The position numbers were made by a program, and so were the translations under genes. A stretch of 64,000 nucleotides of DNA from positions 88,848 to 152,847 of the forward strand of contig JADGJC010000075.1 of NCBI GenBank assembly GCA_027596075.1. The letters are read 5' to 3'. A model generated the notes under the pieces. It saw nothing but the letters and a program-made list of their open reading frames with translations. It made no database searches and had not been told where the DNA came from. Each line of letters begins with the position of its first letter. The first letter of the stretch is position 1. Of the stretch, positions 13,770 to 26,508 are shown one piece after another. Origin of the DNA: Rhizophlyctis rosea. Lineage: Eukaryota > Chytridiomycota > Chytridiomycetes > Rhizophlyctidales > Rhizophlyctidaceae.

Positions 13770-14260
13770 AATATGTGCGTGGAGGACGTGTACGAAGACG
13801 GAGATGGACGCTTTGTTGGTGGTAAGCTGGAAAGAGACAGAGGTTCTCATTTTCAGACATCTCAAAAAAGTCGCCACTGACTAAACCTCCAACATTCGCA
13901 ACAAATCAGACGCCGAATTTGACTACTCCAACCCTGCCCCACCCACATCCACCACGCGCAACAAAAAGAAGGAGAGAAAGAAATCCAAACCCGCGTCTCA
14001 CCATGATAACAGCGGTAGCGGTCACTCGAGTGACGTCTACAAGAGCGCCGGGATGCAGAAGTAGCGGGACCCGGGAGTTTTGGTTGCAGCTTGGAGAGGA
14101 GGAGAGGCGGCAGGTTGTGAAGTTGGAGAAGGAGGCGGTGTCGAAGAGGATGAAGGAGCAGCAGACTAGGAGTTGTAGTTGTAGTGTTTGTGGGAAGAAG
14201 AGACGGCTTTTTAGTTTGTTTTCTGTGTGGGAGTTCAGTGAATTGGGGTTGGATAACTGA
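13770..14260 (+). pseudogene. NST1: NST1-like stress-response protein remnant
   Basis: After VEDVYEDGDGRFVGG and an intron (about 13824-13910), a frame reads [20 protein letters not shown] with a basic run. The frame then changes near 14064, and [34 protein letters not shown] and [11 protein letters not shown] follow. The FWLxLxEEERRxxVKxEK...MKEQQ..SCxCxVCGxKR pattern is the hallmark segment of fungal NST1. Intact NST1 is around 1,000 residues or longer with a Lys/Glu-rich coiled coil after this motif; here the frame ends at 14260 without it. This is the last member of the same-strand run of remnants. Confidence 0.7.
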
Positions 14261-14849
14261 CAGTTTTTTGAGCATTGGAAATTGGGAACATTAGTCGCGT
14301 AGGGTCAACTATATTCAGACGTTCAAAGTTATCATGAACATGCTCAAGCAGCGATTCATCCCATTGCAGACATGCATCTCGAACAATCTCTCCCATTTGT
14401 CTTCCTGCACCCGCTCAATGCTGTCCTTACAGTTGAACGGTTATGCAGAACACGACCACTAGCAAGTGGTACTCCATTCTTACGAAACAACCGTCCAAAT
14501 GGGCAATGTCTCCACTCTTGTTCCGTGTTATATTCGCTGATGCAGTTGTGCAGACGCCAACACATGCTAAGTCAGTTTCACTTGATGAAATTGATGGTGA
14601 ATGAATATATTTTCAACAAAAGTATGACAGATTGGGGAGTGACTTGGCTGACTTGGGGTCTTGAAGCTGGTCAATGGTGGCACTGGTGGTGGTGGTGTGA
14701 TGTCACATGCGCCATGCTGTGCCTTCAATTCCAATCTCCAGGCTTGGCATGGCGTGACGGCCAAAATGTTGACTGCCATAGGTATTCCTGCCATTTGTGG
14801 CATTCACACGATCATCTTCGTTCACAACGTTGATAACAGAGGTCGCATA
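14261..14849. other. 589 bp without a recognisable gene, upstream of the aminotransferase
   Basis: Short frames on both strands show no family motif. The interval separates the decayed block from the first intact gene and should contain the aspartate aminotransferase promoter, but I see no clear TATA box or conserved element. Confidence 0.4.
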
Positions 14850-16708
<1,859 letters not shown>

Positions 16709-16949
16709 ATTAGAATATTTAGCTAGCAGTCCCACACATAGATAGGTATCTGTTCATTCATAGGATGTAGCCGATTTCACGAGACGCTCGGATTTTTGAA
16801 ATAGTAGGATCAATTTTCTTATCCCCACGATTTCGGATTTGGTGGTCGTCTCGAGAAAACTCGAGTACGGGTCTCATAAATGTCTTTTCCACAAGTTACG
16901 ATACCCTATCGTACACACGGTACATAAAACTCATACAGATGTAGAAAAA

Positions 16950-18467
16950 TCAAACATTCGTATCCCCAAACGTAAGTGCCTGGCGGGCCATTTCTAATGC
17001 TCCTTCCTGTGTTTGGTTACCTCCGATGAATCCAGACGCATGGACGAAAACGCAACCGGGAATGCCGCTCAAATCGCTTAGTGCTTGGTCGCGGACTCCT
17101 CTCCAAGGTTCGGGGAGGGGTTTCCGACTGATGATGGAGCAATTAATACTTCGGAATGCGTCTTGAAGGGACTTCTGGCATCACGTACCTTGTAAAGGAT
17201 TCGGGCGAAACAGCTACAGCTTGCACACGCCACTGCTTAGCGGTGTCGTCTTGGTAAAGGACATACAAAGGCTTCTTGACTTCTTCTACTTGCGTCTCTT
17301 CCTCCAAAAGATGCCTGCATCAATCCTTCGTCAGTCTCAAGCAATGTCGAATCAATGCCACAACAGAAACTGACAGATGCTCCTTCCACGGGCAAAACCT
17401 GTGCAAAATCATGATCGATCCGGACGGGTGGACGTTCAGCCTGTCCACTAATGCCTTCTGTACTATCTCGCGGGCAGGAAGCCAAGACTTGCCGATGTAT
17501 TCAACTCTCTGAACAAATTCCGTGCCGCACATTTCGACTGTTTGATGTTTGTGAGCCAATGTCAAAAGGTCTCAACGCACCCTCGAGATGAGAGCATGCT
17601 TACCGGCTTTCATGAAACGTTCCTGATAATCTACATTCTCCTCATTCCACCACGGGTTAAGCTTTCCGACCCTAGAAGCAATGCTTGTCCCGTCACGATA
17701 TTTCGGCTTTAGGTCGGACGGATACTGGGACACTCCATTGTCAATCGCATCAAACTATTGGAATATACCGATTTTGTCAGGAATCACAATTGACATGTAC
17801 GGCAACTGCGTCTCTCCCTCAAAGGAATGGACCGGATTGCGTACCGCCAAAACAAAATCCTCATAGACTTTCAAGAAGACTGTTTCCAAATTCGGGTCCT
17901 CCAAAGTCCATCTTAATACCCTCGCTACCACTTGTCGACCGAAATGCTTGTAAACAAGTCCTGCCGAGGACAACTTCACGTCATGGGCGTCGTCGAAAGT
18001 TTCTACGAAACCGCGTTGGTGGTGATCAAACTTGAAGCGCTCAGGTACATATTCGCCCCCAACATCGACGACTACGTTCGCTGTTGCGAGGACAGCAGGG
18101 TCGCGGGTTCGAACTATTGCGGCATCGGAAAAGTCTGGCAGAAGTCTGTTGTATTGACGTCAGAGATATCGGTGAACAGTTGTCTTGCGGAGAATCATAC
18201 CTGAGCATAAACACCGCTAAAGACTCGTCTGCATGAAAGCTATTGAAAGTTGCGTTAGTACCCACACAGTCGGTCTCTTCAGTTGAACGTTCAGTTGAAC
18301 GTCAGAGGTCCAGCAGAACTTTGCTCATACCTCCCGTTGTGGGTTGCGATGATTTTCTGCCAAGGGTGGGTAAGCGCACGAGTGAGCACTTTTGAAGGTG
18401 TGAATTCCACATAAGGTGGCGCAATCTTTTTGAAGCAAAACTGCACTACTTTTGATACCTTATGCAT
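16950..18467 (-). CDS. MYG1: MYG1 family metal-dependent exonuclease
   Basis: MYG1 (UPF0160) is a DHH-related 3'-5' RNA exonuclease reported in nucleus and mitochondria. Reading leftwards: KIIATHNGS, FHADESLAVFML, DAAIVRTRDPAVL, VVVDVGGEY, FDHHQRGF (the DHH metal motif), LSSAGLVYKHFG, FDAIDNGVSQYPSDLKPKY, SRVGKLNPWWNEENVDYQER, VEYIGKSWLPAREIV, FCPWKEHL, WRVQAVAVSPESF and PEPWRGVRDQAL with SGIPGCVFVHASGFIGGN. The start at 18467 is the first ATG after an in-frame TAA and gives a leader of about 50 residues. About seven exons with short introns, all in phase. It is divergent from the small helical-protein gene starting at 18862, so the 394 bp between them is a shared promoter region. Confidence 0.93.
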
Positions 18468-18861
18468 GAAGCCCGCTCCTCGTTTTGGTTAGAGTAATAT
18501 GAACTAACCTTTGCCAGCAAATCAAGTACCTTCCACCGAGCTAGGTATTGGCAAGTGATTGCAATTTGCGGCTGCCAGTGTTGTGGAGCAATTGAGGCAA
18601 TGCCGCAATCGAAAGCAGCCCCACCAAATACAATGTCCATGTCGGTGGCGTTGCTCAAGCCACCCACCTCGGCTCAGATTCCGCAGCTGGCCCAGGCAGG
18701 CATGCCTCCCCCGTGCTTACTCAAAACCCCCCTCCTCATCTGCTCATCTAGATCTCGTTCCCACACCCTGAAATTGTCAGCAAAACCGTCATTCACCTCG
18801 AGCAAAACTTCTGCACTATCACGGTCTGCTCACTTCGACTACCAACACACACACGACTGCC
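18468..18861. promoter_or_regulatory. Divergent intergenic region, MYG1 / small helical protein
   Basis: The region holds no recognisable gene. It is the only upstream space for two oppositely oriented genes and is C-rich towards the right-hand gene (tracts such as cccccctcctcatc near 18730). I see no specific factor site that I can name. Confidence 0.45.
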
Positions 18862-19722
18862 ATGAGCAACCAACTCAACTTGACCCCAGAAGAGACCCGT
18901 GCGGCCGAAATGGAGGTAAGCCCCTGGCAAGGACACGCAGGGTGTCCGTTAGCTATCTTTGCACTGTGTCTTTTCTGAGGCGAAAGAGCGCTTCCAACTA
19001 TACCGCTCAATGGGCACAGAGTTCCGTACACTTCAAACTTCGCGGCGGGTGTAACAGCTTGGCGTTGTCTCCGTCTGTCTTCTCACAACTTTTTTCGCAA
19101 CTTTCAACCCACAGCTGGTGGCAGACGCCCAAGAACTGCAACATTCAATTGAGGCTGCAACGAGCAAGTACATCTCGAAGCTCCACAACAATCCGCTTAC
19201 GGAATCTACGCCGTATACGAAGATCCTGGGCATTCAATGCGTCGCGTTCGGCGAAACCGTCACGAATCAATACAAGAGAACTCGCATCGACTTGACCGCC
19301 ATCGAAGGCACTCTCGCTGCGGGTAAGCTGCTGAAGATGCCTAGTCACCTACAGCATGGCAACTCAAATCATTGTGACTTAGGTAATCCTGTCCCGACTG
19401 ATGATGAGAACCTCGCATCCGAGTTCAAATTCATGCAAGCCGCAGATGCCAATGACGACACCTCTACAGTGAGTTGATCACCTGCCGGCTCATTCGACTT
19501 TTTTATTGCTATCAGAGTGGGCTTCTAACCTTTACATCCTGACTTGACAGCAAACGTATCCCCCGTGAGTGAAGTGAGCCGGTGCTGACTCAAGATTGCA
19601 TTATGAGACTGATCATTTCTTTGCATGTTTGTAGATCTCCCCAAGCAGCGCATGTCAATGTCGAACGGCAGTTTGGCGAATTGCGCAATGACTCAGACGA
19701 CGAGCAGCTTGAGGATGAATGA
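18862..19722 (+). CDS. Small acidic helical protein A, unknown function
   Basis: Spliced reading: exon 1 MSNQLNLTPEETRAAEME (donor 18916), exon 2 from about 19114 (LVADAQELQHSIEAATSK onward to GTLAAG), exon 3 (NPVPTDDENLASEFKFMQAA), a short exon near 19552 (QTYPP) and a last exon ending NDSDDEQLEDE at 19722. The product is about 140 residues, mostly helical by composition, with an acidic tail and no signal peptide or membrane segment. I recognise no family. The gene at 52849-53447 has the same plan (tiny first exon, phase-0 intron, helical exon, short acidic 3' exons) and similar segments (IEAATSKY versus NEAATKFH), so the two look like distant paralogues. A polyadenylation-like aaataaa follows at about 19826. 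Confidence 0.6.
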
Positions 19723-20066
19723 TATGTCTGCTTGGTGGGGCCGCCAATGTTACTGGAAATGCGGTGTTGCGGTTAGCTCTGTTGCCTATGGAGTTATGAT
19801 ATTTGCACAATGAAGTTCTTGCTGTAAATAAATTGCATATGCTGGATATTTCGCTTCATGCCAATATGCCCAACTGTCCTTCACAAGAGGTGCAAATGTC
19901 CATCACTTAATTTATCGGTGATATGATACTGATGGGCTCGGCCCACCGGTTCAAACCAGGAGTGAATGAGCTTCCAGCCCCTTCCTACAAATTGCAATAT
20001 TGCATTGTTGGGAGGCGTGAACTTTGAAGTGACATATTCACTTTGGAAAGGTCACTTTGATGGCAC
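19723..20066. other. 344 bp between small protein A and cyclin C
   Basis: It contains the 3' flank of the upstream gene, with a likely polyadenylation signal near 19826, and the promoter side of cyclin C. No gene or named element is visible. Confidence 0.4.
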
Positions 20067-21391
20067 ATGGCAGCCAACTTCTGGGAGTCATCCCAATGGT
20101 AAGTACGTGCTGAAAGCTTCTTCCGCTCAACAGCTCGCAACTGATAGCCGCATGTAGGACGCGCTGGCACCTGAATAGAAGCACACTTGCAGAAGGGCGA
20201 AAGCCCGACCTTGAACGCATAACTTCAAGGGAATTGCTGAAACTAAGTGATTTTTATGTCACCGGTAAGCGCGGCATATCTCCGACCTCAGCTTAGTGCT
20301 TTTGTGAAGGTCGCTAACTGGGAATCTTGAGGCAGCAATTGAAACTTGCGGCCGTCGTCTCCAACTTCGGCAACACGTTCTCGCAACAGGGATTGTTTAT
20401 TTTAAACGATTCTATATCAGGTTCGGCCATTCTTCTCAGCATATCTTCAATTCCAGCGGATAAGAGATAATGATACTTTGACGCTAACCACTTTTTCCCG
20501 CCAGAAACTCATATTACAACACGGATCCCTTATTGGTAGTGATCTCCTGCCTGTACGTCGCCTGTAAAGTTGAAGAGTCGCCCCAACATCTCAGTAGAAT
20601 AGTCTCTGAAGCCAGGCAGACTCTGCCAGGTATGATGTTGGCCGCTTTCGCTTGTTGGATTTATTGGCGAATCGGACTAACATACGGAAACAGGGCCCTT
20701 TCCATATAATTCGAGTCATGTTGCGGATTTTGAGTTTTACCTGTTGGAGGAGCTAGATTGTTATACCGTTTTGTATCATCCCTACCGACCTTTGACAGAG
20801 TATGTTCCGAAGGAGTACCGTGCAAAATGTGCGAAGCTTCACTGACTCAATCGGATAGATTTTTGAAGATTCTTGAACTCGAGGAGTCATTTCTCCAACC
20901 TGCATGGTCAGTAAGCTGCGTCGCGTCATATCACCCCACAAATGCACCGAAATGACGATGTCGACAGGTACATCATAAATGATCTGTATCACACCGACGT
21001 GCCTCTGTTACACGCCCCACATGTAATCGCCGCAGCCGCCATATTTTTCGTCATCGGAATCAAGGAGGACACGTCTGAAGTAGCTCGTAAACAAAACCTT
21101 CGTGAATGGCTTGCTGAGGTTAATATTGATATTGCCGAGGTATGGAAAGCTACTGCATATAAACGCCGCGAATATCAACGCCTGACAGGATCTCTGAAGA
21201 TTTTCCAGATTACACAAGTTTTGCTGGATCTGTATCAAACACTAGGGGAGTTCACGGATGCACATGTGCCTCAGATCCTCGCAAAGCTGAGAGGGACGTA
21301 TAATCTGTCTCCGTCTGCTGCATCCACTCCGGCCAGGACGGAAGTCGTCACGACGCCCGAAACAGCTAGCAATTCGGGTTCTGCTCCTTGA
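20067..21391 (+). CDS. SSN8: Cyclin C, Mediator kinase-module cyclin
   Basis: Cyclin C pairs with CDK8 in the Mediator kinase module. The start at 20067 gives MAANFWESSQW, matching the MAxNFWxSSQ N-terminus of the family. Spliced exons continue with LRQHVLATGIVYFKRFY, TDPLLVVISCLYVACKVEES (cyclin box), FEFYLLEELDCYTVLYHPYR, IINDLYHTDVPLLHAPHVIA and REWLAEVNIDIAEV (second cyclin fold), and a disordered Ser/Thr/Pro tail. About six introns of 50-80 bp separate the exons; junctions such as FKRFY/I..RNSYYNTDP are in phase. Stop at 21391, near 380 codons spliced. It converges on the thioredoxin reductase gene with 115 bp between the two stop codons. Confidence 0.92.
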
Positions 21392-21506
21392 ATAGCGCCA
21401 AAAGTTTTTGCTCTCGAATAATCTTGTATTGATTGTTATATGTATGTAATGACTGCCCGATACCGCAAATGGTAGGGTGAGGGCGACGAAAATAATATTC
21501 TTATTT

Positions 21507-22649
21507 TCAATGATCTTGGCTTTCAAGGTATCGCTCACAATCCAAGGCAGCCATACACCCAGATCCGGCAGCAGTTATAGCTTGGCGGTATCTGCGGTCC
21601 TGCACATCGCCGGCTGCGAAAACTCCCTCTACGTTCGTCAACGACGAACCAGGCTTCACAATGATATATCCGTCTTGATCTAATTCTACTTGCGATTCCA
21701 TGCCCTCAGCCCTCAACATTCCAGTGTTTGGCACATGTCCAATGGCGTAAAACAACCCATTGACGTTCAGATCCCGTGTCTCGCCATTTCTAGTATCCTT
21801 CAATACTAAATTCTTTAGAAGCCGACCATCGCCCTGCGCCTCCACCGGGACCGTGGTCCATAAAACTTCAATCTTGGGATTGTTGAGTAGACGATCCGCC
21901 ATGACCTTCGACGCCCGAAGTTTGTCCCGCCGCACTAAGACGTAAACCTTTGATGCATATTTGGTCAAGAACGTCGCCTCCTCCGCCGCCGAATCCCCGC
22001 CCCCCACCACCGCCAAAGGCTTATTGCGGAAAATCGGGACCGCCCCGTCACACACCGCGCAAGCGGATATCCCCGCCTGCCAGTATTTTTCCTCCCCGGG
22101 AATCCTCATCCGCTTAGCCGTTGCTCCTGTGGCTATGATCAAAGATGACGCGAGGACGGGAGGCTCCTGCTCCCGACCTTCTAACCAAAGCTTGAAGGGA
22201 CGAGACGTAAGATCGACTTTGGAGATGGTTTCCGTGTGAATGGTGGTGCCAAAGCGAGTCGACTGGTCGCGGAGGAGGTCCATCATTTCCGTACCCGATA
22301 TTCCCTTCGGAAAGCCAGGAAAGTTCTCAACGTCGGTAGTGGTTGTTAGTTGCCCGCCGGCTGCTATGCCGCCAGCCATGAAACCTTCGTACATAACGGG
22401 ATTGAGGTTTGCACGCGCGCAATATATTGCCGCAGTATGACCGGCAGGCCCGGAGCCAACGATTACGACGGAGTGCGGGTTGGAGGTGTGCGGGTGGGAG
22501 GAGGAGGTTGTGGATTGTGGACGAGCGTGCCAAATGGCGACATTGAGGGTGACGGCGTTGACTCCGGCCGCTACTCTTCTGAAGAGGAGGGGTGAAAAGT
22601 ACTTCGGTTTCCACTTTCCCGTCAAACACGTTCGCAGTGCTCCGCTCAT
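21507..22649 (-). CDS. TRR1: Thioredoxin reductase, low-molecular-weight type, with N-terminal extension
   Basis: NADPH-dependent flavoenzyme that reduces thioredoxin. One uninterrupted 380-codon frame with an ATG start. Landmarks: FAD motif GSGPAG (residues 65-70), redox-active CAVC (197-200), NADPH motif GGGDS (216-220), GHVPNTG, and the C-terminal FAD motif FAAGDVQD followed by [11 protein letters not shown]. The first 58 residues are basic and hydroxylated ([20 protein letters not shown]) and exceed the roughly 320 residues of cytosolic enzymes, so mitochondrial import is likely. No introns, unlike its neighbours. Upstream (22962-23296) lie repeats carrying three CACGTG boxes that could act on this promoter. 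Confidence 0.95.
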   Translation of the reverse strand: MSGALRTCLTGKWKPKYFSPLLFRRVAAGVNAVTLNVAIWHARPQSTTSSSHPHTSNPHSVVIVGSGPAGHTAAIYCARANLNPVMYEGFMAGGIAAGGQLTTTTDVENFPGFPKGISGTEMMDLLRDQSTRFGTTIHTETISKVDLTSRPFKLWLEGREQEPPVLASSLIIATGATAKRMRIPGEEKYWQAGISACAVCDGAVPIFRNKPLAVVGGGDSAAEEATFLTKYASKVYVLVRRDKLRASKVMADRLLNNPKIEVLWTTVPVEAQGDGRLLKNLVLKDTRNGETRDLNVNGLFYAIGHVPNTGMLRAEGMESQVELDQDGYIIVKPGSSLTNVEGVFAAGDVQDRRYRQAITAAGSGCMAALDCERYLESQDH

Positions 22650-22961
22650 GGCTTAAGGTGTCAGCCGTCACGAAGGGCGCAGAGCCGAAATTTTGAAGCG
22701 ACTTTTTGAGTGGGAGGTGAACTTCGGATGAAAGTGGGCAGGATGCAAATGCAGATGCAAGTGGTTTCAAACCACGATGACGGCGTGGCGCAGTGCCCGG
22801 TGGCGGTGGCACTAAGCCACGCGAAAGAAAAGTCTGAATGCTTCTTCCTTGTTTCCCCATTTCAACAATTGTGTTTTTCTCTGCTTCATTCGCTACTTGC
22901 TCCCCCTGGGAGTTCTTCTGTCATCTTGAATATGGGTATCTCTCTTTCTTCACGTCTTCAA

Positions 22962-23340
22962 AACACTGAGCCACGTGCCGGCAGCCGACCGAGGCGGTAG
23001 CGGGATGAGGACGAGTCGAAAGGGCGACATTCCAGATTCATGATGACTTTTTCTTCTTGTGCACTTTTCCTGTATGAATGTCTCTTGAACACTGAGCTCA
23101 GTAGTGGGATGGAGATAGACAGAAAAGGGCGGTGTGCAGGAATTTTCATACCTTCTTTCGGTAGCAATCCTTTTTTCAAAAGTTTCTTGAACACTGAGCC
23201 ACGTGCCGAATGGAGATCGATGGGATGGGATGTTACTATTTCTTACGTTTTGGGTATCGTTCTCTCTTAACAATCCTTTGAACACTGAGCCACGTGCCGG
23301 CAGCCGACCGAGGCGGTGGTGGGATGGGGATTGATAAGGG
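22962..23340. repeat. Degenerate tandem repeat with CACGTG boxes
   Basis: Four units begin with aacactgag at 22962, 23088, 23190 and 23281, spaced about 126, 102 and 91 bp. Units 1 and 4 share ccacgtgccggcagccgacc and the following gaggcggt; unit 3 keeps ccacgtgccg; unit 2 has ctcagtagtggg instead. CACGTG palindromes, the core of bHLH (Cbf1/Pho4-type) sites, lie at 22972-22977, 23200-23205 and 23291-23296. The array starts about 310 bp upstream of the thioredoxin reductase start and ends about 230 bp before an assembly gap. Confidence 0.75.
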
Positions 23341-23568
23341 GGGATGAGGCTCGGGACGCATTTTCTTATCTCTCCTTGCTCGGCATCATTGTCACGCGTC
23401 ATTGCCCCTCTGAGGTTACAGAAAGTTGTCCGTTGAGTGAGGATTGGGATCCTGAAGTTCGATCGTGGAAACTTGCAAATTGGGGAGGAGGAATCGTATG
23501 GAAGTTGGCATGGTTTGCGGACATTGACTGGACTCTCGACCTTTAGTCGACATATTGTCTGGATGGGA

Positions 23569-23578
23569 NNNNNNNNNN
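23569..23578. other. Assembly gap (10 Ns)
   Basis: Ten N characters mark a break of possibly arbitrary length. The neighbouring tandem repeat may have caused it. Sequence continuity between the thioredoxin reductase side and the APC1 remnant side is therefore not guaranteed. Confidence 0.98.
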
Positions 23579-23894
23579 GTATGTGTGACTGTTGCGTGTG
23601 ATTCCTGCATCTGGACCAACTCTAGGAACCCTAGCCCCACGTAATGTTCTATCTCTATGCTTTTTATATGTTTCTCACAACGAAAGCACTCTGACAGTGA
23701 ACTTCCTCATGTCATCCAAAATCTCTTCGTGTAATCACATAATCCATCTAATCGTCCGTATCAATGTAAGCGACTGTGGGGTGTTGAGGGATGGATGCTA
23801 CGATCTCAGCCACGCGCATTCGCACATCTCTGCATTGTCATCAACCAGGAAGGGTGAAAAGATGCACACCGTTACATTGCGGAGATATGTTGGT

Positions 23895-24850
23895 CTATGC
23901 ACCCGTACATTGCCCACCAAACTCCTCAACGTCCCCTCCGTAGGCCACTGATGCCACAACATATGCCGCCACATGCCTCCCCGTAACCTCCTCCTCAACC
24001 TCCAACTCCCTCTCCAACCACACCCATGCGGCAAAACAATACCACCCCTCCCTTCCCACCTCAGAAACAACCTTCTTCTGCAGCGTCCACAACAACGAAA
24101 CATCCATCATCGACCACCCCGACGCCGATCCCACCACCGCTGCCACCACCCCGCGTCTCAACCCCACAATACGCAAACACCAACTTCAAGTTCCAAATTG
24201 CTTCCACCGTCACCAGCTCGGCAAAAGTCTCCAGGGAATTATAAAACCACAAATGCGTCCGGAACAAGCCGCGCTTTTCGTGCGCAACGCATTCTTTGAT
24301 GGTGTTTGTCCATGCGTTTGATCCGCTGGAGGGATTCTTGGTGCCCTTTCCCATGGCGTCGCTGCTGTTTCTGACGTATCGTTTCCATGATATCAAAGCC
24401 ATTGTGTCCTCCACCATGGGAAGCGATGTCTGAGACCCCTTGCGGGAGAGAATTGTAGGATTTCGTTCCATTGGGCTTCGGTCTGCATTTCAAGGTCAGC
24501 GGACCAAATTCAAAATTGAAGCTGTAAAAGCGACATTCGCCCGTATCCTACCTGAAGCATGCTCCCAGGCATAAAAGTCGTCGCACCCGGCGGAACACGT
24601 CGAGGTCGCCCGTTCCAACCATCACCAGGCTGACCGCGAGGATAACGGCGTCCATGCAATTCATTTGCGAGGAAGTGCTTTCTTCATCAGCGCTGGGTAG
24701 GAGAAATCTACGCCTGGGTAATTTCATTAGCATTAGATCATTCAATAACTTGTCCGCAAAAACCTACTCTGTGTTGCCGCCACCTCAATGAACACATCCA
24801 AATGCTTCAACAACAAGTCCCGAATCCCCACATCCCCCGTCCTGAAACCT
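23895..24850 (-). pseudogene. APC1: APC1 (anaphase-promoting complex subunit 1) remnant
   Basis: APC1 is the scaffold of the anaphase-promoting complex. Reading leftwards from 24850: DVGIRDLLLKHLDVFIEVAA, an intron (about 24719-24763), FLLPSADEESTSSQMN and DAVILAVSLVMVGTGDLDVF with RRVRRL, which is the PC-repeat signature of APC1 (family: MVMAGTGxLxVLxxxRxL). After another intron comes KECVAHEKRGLFRTHLWFYN and AIWNLKLVFAY, which fits the C-terminal part (family: YECVxxEKP...LxLKLVLxYY). The roughly 250 residues usually between these blocks, including the GLLFLGGGRY region, are missing or unreadable, and the frame breaks beyond LKLVFAY. It lies beside an assembly gap. Identification is by motif memory, hence moderate confidence. 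Confidence 0.6.
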
Positions 24851-25056
24851 TATGCGTGCTCGTCTCTTATGCTCTTATTGAGGTTGCATATATCAGTACC
24901 TCTTGCATGATACTCTGGGTTGCAGTATGTTCAGCTTGAGGCTGTTCGGTAATACCTACGTTTATCGCAGACATGTGTAGAAGCCTTACGAATGCGCCGG
25001 CACCGAGAAGCGATATTTATGATCTGGAGAGCAAGAGGAGTTGATACAGTCTACTT

Positions 25057-25548
25057 CTAACGGCATGAGGTTGGTATACCTGCTTTCGCTTCACTTCTTA
25101 TGGAATGAAGAGCATCCCTATTGCAAATCCGGTGCTGAGCAGCTCTACAGCCTACCAATAAGAAGCGAGGACGGGTCTGACTCCTGAGAACCAGCTGGTT
25201 GGTTATTGCGCGGCCACACGAACCGAGGTAAAGATCACCAAACCCTCCGCTTCCGAGTTTTTGCCCGAACTTGAATACTTGTGCTACCGGAACGTTCAGC
25301 GGTGCCTTTGTGTCCGTTCTCACCATCGTCTTGCTCGTTGTTCCGGAATTGGTCGCCCTTTCGAGTTCTAATGTCCTTATTCTTTTCTCTAGTGCTGCTA
25401 TCACCTCTGCATCCTTCGCCTTCTCCTTCTTGGAGTTCGCCGCCAAACCGTCGACTCTAGAAGTGAGCTCGCGAAGCTCTGCTCGGAAGTCATCCAAATG
25501 GACGGCAACGTCTACGGCAAGTGCGTCTTTAGGCGGATTCTCCATCAC
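25057..25548 (-). pseudogene. Coiled coil plus start of a casein-kinase-1-like domain, truncated
   Basis: The frame reads MMENPPKDALAVDVAVHLDD, a heptad-rich stretch (ELRELTSRVDGLAANSKKEK and IAALEKRIRTLELER), then VFKFGQKLGSGGFGDLYLG, a CK1-style glycine-rich loop. Beyond the loop the frame runs into unrelated sequence; no VAIK lysine, catalytic loop or DFG follows, and the sequence to the left is APC1-like. It is either a truncated gene or a first exon whose remaining exons I cannot place. An uninterrupted N-terminus with its own ATG suggests the break is on the 3' side. Confidence 0.55.
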
Positions 25549-25830
25549 GACAATAGACTAGCAAAGAGTAAAAATGTGGAGGCAGTGCAGATGCGTGTGA
25601 GAGTTGAGAGTTGAGCCGGTCGAAGTGTCAAAAGCACGCGTTCGAAAATGAGTCGTTAAAAAGAGAGGGACTGAAAGCACTGGGCGCACGGTCTGGCAGC
25701 TGTTCCCTGGTCACTGACCCTACTGACCACCTATAATAAGAATACTTAATACACTGTACACCACGGCGCAGTCCGGACACGCTGCGCAGATCAGAAATTC
25801 CATCAGCAGTTCCGTCCGGGTCCGTTGGCC

Positions 25831-25868
25831 GTGGCGCGTGGCGCGTAGCGTGGCGCGTGGCGCGGTGG
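25831..25868. repeat. GTGGCGC simple repeat
   Basis: Imperfect tandem copies of gtggcgc (gtggcgcgtggcgcgtagcg and the following tggcgcgtggcgcggtgg) form a short GC-rich microsatellite. No function is apparent. Confidence 0.7.
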
Positions 25869-26226
25869 CTGGAGCATACTTAGGCTCAGCCAAGGAGGCC
25901 AAATCGCTCAACTCATCTCACACCAGCTTGTTACTTTCTTATCCATTTCTTATCTCGCTACTTCTCACCCGTCAGTCAATTCTCGCACATTCACGTTTGC
26001 TCCTTTACACATTTACACAATACGGACCCCTTTACCCAACACTGTCCTCGGTACTCGTATATCTGGCGGCTCGTTTCAAAACCTCGGACTTTCTCTGCGG
26101 CGCCCGGATCGCCGGCAACTGCTGAAGCGACAACGCACTTTTTGTAGACATGAATTGGCTTCCATCAAAAGATAAGTATCAATTTCCCAAATCACTGCAG
26201 CAGACGACTTAGAGGGAGAAAGCAAG

Positions 26227-26508
26227 CAGTGTCAGCGTAACGTCAATGGCCGGTGAGCTCCGACCGTGTATACGGCGCCTCAGCTGTTATTGCACGCCGT
26301 ACCTTTTTGGACGGATAACGCGGCTGTCTTGCTTGGGGGAATAGATCAAGTAGACAATGTTAGATCAAGTAGACAATGTGTCTTGGTTGGGAAAAGTAAT
26401 CAGTATCAGCGTAACGTCAATTGCCGGTGAGCTCCGACCGTGTATACGGCGCCTCAGCTGTTTTTGCACGCCGTACCTTTTTGGACGGATAACGCGGCTG
26501 TTTTGCTT
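26227..26508. repeat. Direct duplication, 174-bp period (two 108-bp copies)
   Basis: 26227-26334 and 26401-26508 are nearly identical; I count four differences over 108 bp. Each contains tcagcgtaacgtcaa, ccggtgagctccgaccgtgt and ggacggataacgcggctgt. Between them a perfect 19-bp unit, tagatcaagtagacaatgt, occurs twice in tandem (26342-26360 and 26361-26379). The low divergence points to a recent duplication, or to two units of a larger family elsewhere in the genome. Confidence 0.85.

Noticed and set aside
14267..14849. Possible additional aminotransferase leader exons
   Set aside because: Upstream frames do not splice into a convincing targeting peptide; the short leader from 14850 is the simplest reading.
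18446..18667. Minus-strand frame overlapping the MYG1 start
   Set aside because: It lies in a different frame from MYG1 and has no motif; the MYG1 start at 18467 is bounded by an upstream in-frame stop.
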